In this document: positions 59,196 to 64,000 of the stretch, one piece after another
How the letters are laid out: every line of letters begins with the position of its first letter
How positions within the stretch are numbered: position 1 is the first letter of the stretch
From: Botryosphaeria dothidea
Taxonomy: Eukaryota > Ascomycota > Dothideomycetes > Botryosphaeriales > Botryosphaeriaceae
DNA: 64,000 nt
Assembly: GCA_011503125.2 (NCBI GenBank)
Contig: WWBZ02000001.1
Span: 558,001-622,000 of the forward strand
Direction of reading: 5' to 3'
The notes under the pieces: generated by a model
Told to the model about the DNA's origin: nothing
Seen by the model: only the letters and a program-made list of their open reading frames with translations
The model's database searches: none
Made by a program: the position numbers and the translations under genes

Positions 59196-59624
59196 CTAAT
59201 TAAAACACCCCGGCGTCCCTTTCGCACAGTTACACCTCACACTACTCCCCTTATCGCTGCACTTCGCCAACTCATCCCTCCCCGGCGCCGTAAACAGCAA
59301 CGGGCTGCCCTTACACCCTGGCAACATATACAACACACAAAATCCCCTGTCCTTTACGTAAATACTGGAGACGCGGTTGTTCCACCACTGCGAGACGTTG
59401 TAGCAGACGTTCGGGTAGACGGCCTGCGTCTGGCACGCGCCTTTGTGGTGAGCGTGCTGGCAGTAGGTGATCGTGTTAAAGACGGGGCTGCGCTTGTCGA
59501 GGACGGCGAGCGTGGCGCTGGCGGGTATAGCATCGGGGAGCTGAAGAGCGGCAGCGGTGAGGAGGGAGAGGGAGAGGAGGAGGAGGAGGAGGAGGAGGAG
59601 GAGGGTCGGGGCTTGAAGGTGCAT
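59196..59624 (-). CDS. Small secreted cysteine-rich protein, beta/gamma-crystallin-like
   Basis: Intronless, 142 residues. The signal peptide has an extreme core of about ten leucines encoded by a GAG/CTC repeat, then LSLLTAAALQLP. A KR at about 44-45 (LAVLDKRSPVF) could be a Kex2 site. The mature part has nine cysteines; NVCYNVSQWWNNRVSSIYVKDRGFCVLYMLPGCKGSPLLF resembles the (N)DRVSSI...C.LY...C.G pattern of crystallin-like secreted fungal proteins (recognised by pattern only). Such proteins are often expressed at the host interface, but a role as effector is inference. The start at 59624 is chosen because the signal peptide begins there; an ATG further upstream would add a hydrophilic stretch. 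Confidence 0.82.
   Translation of the reverse strand: MHLQAPTLLLLLLLLLLSLSLLTAAALQLPDAIPASATLAVLDKRSPVFNTITYCQHAHHKGACQTQAVYPNVCYNVSQWWNNRVSSIYVKDRGFCVLYMLPGCKGSPLLFTAPGRDELAKCSDKGSSVRCNCAKGTPGCFN
59574..59604. repeat. GAG/CTC microsatellite in the signal-peptide coding region
   Basis: Run of GAG-type units, read on the minus strand as Leu codons in the signal peptide. Confidence 0.85.
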
Positions 59625-60342
59625 AGTCTTGGGTTGGGAAATGTGGTGCAGCGAACGTGGGTTCTGGTCAAATGAGAGAAAGTGGGATGGCATCCGTTCC
59701 TGGTGTGGTGCAGTCGGAATGCGCGGGGAATATGAAAGGGGTGCGGTTATTTAGCTCGGGATCTGAATTGACAAAGAAATAGCACCTGGGTAGAGCATGC
59801 GAATGGAGACCGTGGTGAGACCCAGATTCTTGAACAAAGACTTCAAATAATACCTCCACTTGGCAATGGCTGGGTCGTTCTGAAAGCACTCGCTATGGAT
59901 GCATACAAAGAAGTGTTACAGCGGACACTTAGCGGCCATGACACAATTGTACTTATAGAATATTTTTGTGGCAAACTCAATCGGGGAGTTGCTCCGACTG
60001 CCCATAGAGGTCTTGATCAGACTTTTTTCCCCCATGATGCTGAACTTACCCAGTAAATCCTTGGACCAGATGGCACAGTGCCATAGCCACAACAACTCGT
60101 ACTTTTCTAGATAAATTATGATCCTTTAGTGTACTGTGTTCCAGACGTAATTGAGCTCATTTTCCACAAGCAAGTCTCACTGCATTCAAGTATTTCTATT
60201 GGAAATTGTCAAACAATGTGGGAAAGAATGGACCTTCATGCTCGCTTTATGAATTAATACTCTCTAGTTGAACTATATACTACAAGGAAACTTGGCTGTA
60301 TGGGAGATCATGGTGTTGCAGTACTATCTCGTAAAAACCAAG
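59625..60342. other. Intergenic region
   Basis: Promoter of the small secreted protein and 3' region of the glycosyltransferase; A/T-rich from 59.9 to 60.3 kb. No gene. Confidence 0.5.
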
Positions 60343-61495
60343 CTAAGCATACCCAGAAGTCCGCAAGTTGCTTAGTGCCATCTGCGCAATCACCTGCACA
60401 ATAGAATCCTCCACTCCATGCTTCAGCAAATACCGCTTCCTCCAAAAATGCCTTATGAAAGTGCCCTCACACTGAGTAGTGCTGTCCGGATAGCCGTTGG
60501 CCTCGGCGCACGGCAGGCCCACGATATCGTCGGGCTTGTCGAAGGCGTAGCGAATATACTCGTTGAAAGCGCCTTGATCGAACGGCCACTTGTTCGCCCA
60601 CTCGGCGCAGCCATCGAACGCCACTTTGTTGTCGGTGCACGTGGCCCAGCTGCGCATGATGGTTGAGGCGCGCGTGCCTTGTTGTACGATCATGAATCCC
60701 GTGTTGTGGTTGGTGCGGCCGTGTGAGTCCCTGCTGAGCGGCACGTCCTGACTGTCTAGTGTGTTGGGATCGAGCGGCGCGGCGATTGCGGTTGAGGCTG
60801 TGATGTTCCAGCGGTTGAGCAGCCATTCCATCGGCAGCGAGAGGTGGCGAAACACGACATCTGAGTCTACGAAGATGACGAAGCGGCATTTGCTAAGGTG
60901 TTCGGCTATGACACCTGGTTTAGCCCAGGAGGCGAAGCGGTCGGGGAACTCGGGCGTGCGAACGAAATGGTAGCTATAGCCGTGGATCATGGCTATACTA
61001 AGTGATCAGCGTATGAAGTGTGGGGCCTAAGACACTAGAAGCTTACCTACAGTACAAGTAATGGTTGAGAATCCCGTTAGAAAGGCTTCCGTCATCGGAT
61101 TTCTGCCACTGAAAGCGTGACGAGGAGAATAGCTCGTTCGGACCATCGAGTGGGCGATTATCGAAATCCACGATACAGATATCCTTGCCCAAAGGTGTAT
61201 TCCACAGTGGACGGTCGATGAGATGGTGCGTATTGCCGTCGAAATCCGTGAAGTTTCCCTGATTTAGAGACGATTCTGGTCTGTAGATTTTTCGAAGCGC
61301 GCTCACGAAGTCTTGGGGGTCTTTTATCGCAGAATCTTCCGATGAACCCCAATCTCCCATCTGGTAAAGATGAACTGAGGCCGTGCTGTCCTTCAAAGAT
61401 GGAAAGAATTCTAATGGGCTGAACCACACGTAGGCAGCTATGAAGAAGATGAAAAGGCCTACGACCTGAAAAAGATTTAGGGGGATGGCGGCCAT
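60343..61495 (-). CDS. Glycosyltransferase family 34-type (galactosyl/mannosyltransferase), Golgi
   Basis: Exons complement(60343-60997, 61047-61495), 367 residues; the intron has a GTAAGC donor, a CTGAT branch and a TTAG acceptor, joining YLYC to SIAMIHGYSYHF. Type II membrane topology: TM at about residues 7-27 (FQVVGLFIFFIAAYVWF). Seen: the GT34-like block GYSYHFVRTPEFPDRFASWAKPGVIAEHLSKCRFVIFVDSDVVF with the DxD metal motif at about 190-192, NTGFMIVQQGTRASTIMRSW, and a WPFDQGAFNEYIR segment like those of the GMA12/MNN10 group. The exact donor sugar and acceptor cannot be told. It probably modifies cell-wall glycans in the Golgi. Confidence 0.82.
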
Positions 61496-63768
61496 ACTGA
61501 AACAACCGGTGGATACAACCGACTGAAATAGCGGGCGGAAAACGTCTCGGATGACTGAGAGTCTATGATAGCCTTACTACGCGATATAAAGCTTTCTATG
61601 TTACGTGTAGGAGCTTATTTCAGCTTGGAATGCACATTCCGGAAAACACGCGGTAGTTGTTGCGCTTTGGAACTCGAAAGTAATGAATGGGTCCCTGCGC
61701 TCCCAATTCTAGATCTTGACACGTTCCTCATACGGCGATAGCGGCTTTTTCGAAAAGCGGGAGGACAAGAATGTAGAGTATCCGTGTGCGCGAAGAAAAT
61801 TCTTTTTGATTGTTACTAGGCCGAGCACGCCCCGTCAGTGTACATATAAGACGGTAGCGATAGCGCACTTGCCTACGTGCCTACCATGACGGCACTTATA
61901 TTCTGTATGGGGCAGGTAGAGCGAGCGCAAAGAAGAAACAGCAGTGGACGGGAGTATTAGGGAAAAAATAGACTTTTGGCGATAGCGTGTTAATTGTTGA
62001 CGTCGCTACTGTAATTGAAGTGTTCCGCTACAGTGGACTGGCTCCGCGGGGGTTTATTAAGAAGTCTTGGTGAATATTTATGATTTCTATTCTTATCACA
62101 TAAGCTACACACCAATCAGCAGACCCCTCCGTCCTGCGCTCCCGCGTGCCAGGTTTTCGACACGTCTGGGCATCGTCTGTTAAAAGCTTAATCTGCATCT
62201 TCTACTCACCACGTCCACTAGACAAGCTATCAATTAAAGCTTAAGAGTAATATCGAAGACAATACACAGACTACGTTCTCGTGACTGTGTTGGGCGCCCA
62301 GCACGGACAACTTCCATACTTTGGTATCCCGCCCCACCATCATCCATCCCACCACCGCACACAAACGTAGATACTGAGACGCATCATCATCCAAGCCTGC
62401 TGACTCTGACAAATTCCTCATGATCACGAAAATCAATAATGCAGACGGAAAGAAGAAGCCACGCCAAAATGCGAGTTATCTGACATGTCGGAAGAATTCC
62501 ACAAGAGTCAGACGACGAGCGACGACAGTGGCTGAATCATCCAGGGCGATTCGTAAAGTCAACGAAAGACGATTATCCTCCTGCGACGCCGACGGACCAC
62601 CCTCACACCACCAACGAAGGAGGGTCTTATACCCTTCGACCCTCCACCTTCCAGCACAACATACGCACGTGCGCTCCTGCCGCAACCAAACCACCAGACC
62701 CATGCGCTCGACCCACCATTCCATCGCGCATAACCATCAGCAGCCCTCCATATCGTCTGCCCGTCTGCCCGCCCTATCCCTCCCCGTGTATGCGCGGGCC
62801 CCACGAGAACGTCCACGGCCACTTTGAAAACCACGCCTCCCCACCCCTTCAAGCCTCGTCCAGCAGAACACTTACATCCAGAGCCGCAAGAACTCCATAG
62901 AACGATCCGAGCACTGAGTTTTCCTGCCCGGCGTGCGTTGACCTGGCTGGGTGTTTCGACTTCCTCGTTGCCCCCACCCTCGCCCACACAGCATCCATTT
63001 CCTTACGCCCCACCCCCCTCATCAAGCCGCGCCGAAGCGCCTGCCCAGCATCAAGCAATGCTACCCATCACCACCAATCCACAACGCTGCTTCCACAGCT
63101 GCAAGAATACTCACGGAAAGGGGCATCCAGTCCTTGTACGTTCCCGAACACCAAGTGTATCGAATCTCTGGCACGTAGAATCGACGCGTGAACCATTCCG
63201 TTATCCCGTCTCATTCGAACGAATGGCGAGGAATCTTGTCCACAAAAGAACTCACAACACTCACGAAGCACTCTCATTTATAAAAAGCAATCATAGCATT
63301 AAGCTCTCTCTACAAGAGATCAGGAGACCGTCCCATTTTTCCCATACCCATCTAGGTCAGAAACAATAGACCTCCAGTCGACCGGTGAGAAGTAGAAAAA
63401 GGAAAGTGGGGGGCATTCGGCAACCCAAGCCATCGAGAGTGAGAGGAAGAGAGAGTCATGTGTAAAGCGCCCAGATGCAAATGCAAAACCGACAGAAAGG
63501 AGTCAGCGAACCAGCCCAGATAAGCCTCACCCCCTTCGCCAAGTTAAGCAGAACCCAAGCACCGGAAGAGAGATGCGATCATCCATTTCGTGCGACACAT
63601 CCCCAGTAATAAAACGAGTGAATGCCGTTAAAGCGAAAGGACTATCCCCTACAACGGTGCCTGGCCAAGGCTACCCGGATGACCCAGTCGGAGAAACGGC
63701 GCCTCCCATTGCTCCGTTACTGCCGCATTTTCAGCGGCAGCTAAAAAGCGAAAAAGACGGAATCCCTC
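61496..63768. other. Intergenic region, no supported gene
   Basis: A/T-rich to about 62.3 kb, then a C/A-rich stretch (62.6-63.1 kb) whose frames are composition effects. No repeat recognised. Confidence 0.5.
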
Positions 63769-63993
63769 TCAGGTCTGCGGTGGTAACACAGAGGCACTCA
63801 TCCATACACCCCTCTCATCCAATCCAGGTCGTACCCGAGAAGCTATTACCAGCAAAGAGAGAGCGATGAAAAGCAAGAAAAGTAAACTAGCAATCATGAG
63901 CAATGCTCCGCCATTGTGCTTGTGTGCCGATGTGGAGTGAAAATCCGTGACGATTGCACCGCGCCTCGAAATGCTCCCATTTTTCGTGTCCAT
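63769..63993 (-). CDS. Possible small single-pass membrane protein
   Basis: Frame of 74 residues from an ATG at 63993: short polar N-terminus (MDTKNGSISRRGAIVTDF), then a convincing TM segment (ALLMIASLLFLLFIALSLLVIASRV) and a short tail. No homology recognised. It could be an exon of a gene running off the window edge, or chance. Confidence 0.22.
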   Translation of the reverse strand: MDTKNGSISRRGAIVTDFHSTSAHKHNGGALLMIASLLFLLFIALSLLVIASRVRPGLDERGVWMSASVLPPQT

Positions 63994-64000
63994 ACCGAAA

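Noticed and set aside
62020..62070. Possible transposon terminal sequence (CTACAGTGGACTGGCTCCGCGG)
   Set aside because: Looks loosely like a Tc1/mariner end, but there is no partner repeat or transposase remnant.

Overview
The window is nuclear DNA of a filamentous ascomycete. Genes carry short introns (about 50-100 bp) with GT..AG ends and CTAAC/CTGAC branch sites. The gene content (HET-domain protein, AA9 copper oxygenase, DHA2 exporter, Mid1, PUF protein) is typical of Pezizomycotina. A plant-associated Dothideomycete such as a Botryosphaeriales species is my best guess, but that is inference. Both strands are used and intergenic gaps are long (0.5-5 kb).

Layout. 0-11 kb: 3' part of homocysteine synthase, a convergent ankyrin-type gene, a peroxisomal-type long-chain acyl-CoA synthetase, and the calcium-channel subunit Mid1. 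13-20 kb: a GNAT acetyltransferase, a HET-domain gene and a sugar transporter. 20-24.5 kb: an L-fuconate-dehydratase-like enolase-superfamily enzyme, divergent from a DHA2 exporter; with the sugar transporter these look like a small sugar-acid uptake and catabolism neighbourhood. 25.6-27.8 kb: a decayed asparagine synthetase. 29-34 kb: two RNA-processing genes, an RS-rich protein and the U2 snRNP protein SF3B2/Cus1. 37-42 kb: a large PUF RNA-binding protein with a possible second N-terminus. 46.8-48 kb: an AA9 oxygenase. 51-55 kb: an esterase remnant lacking its nucleophile region and an intact secreted type-B carboxylesterase. 55-64 kb: a RING-H2 gene with broken frame, an epoxide hydrolase, a small secreted cysteine-rich protein and a GT34-type glycosyltransferase.

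The strongest unexplained signal is a family of about seven dispersed imperfect palindromes of about 75-85 bp, all in intergenic DNA (near 3.7, 11.2, 28.1, 34.3, 34.6, 49.5 and 58.9 kb). They share arms of the type GAAGCATTC-RTCCGGACG and a variable loop. The best copy has a perfect 23-bp inverted repeat. Other notable points are an exporter intron made of three trinucleotide microsatellites whose 177 bp stay open in frame, three decaying or broken genes, and a secreted protein whose signal-peptide core is encoded by a microsatellite.
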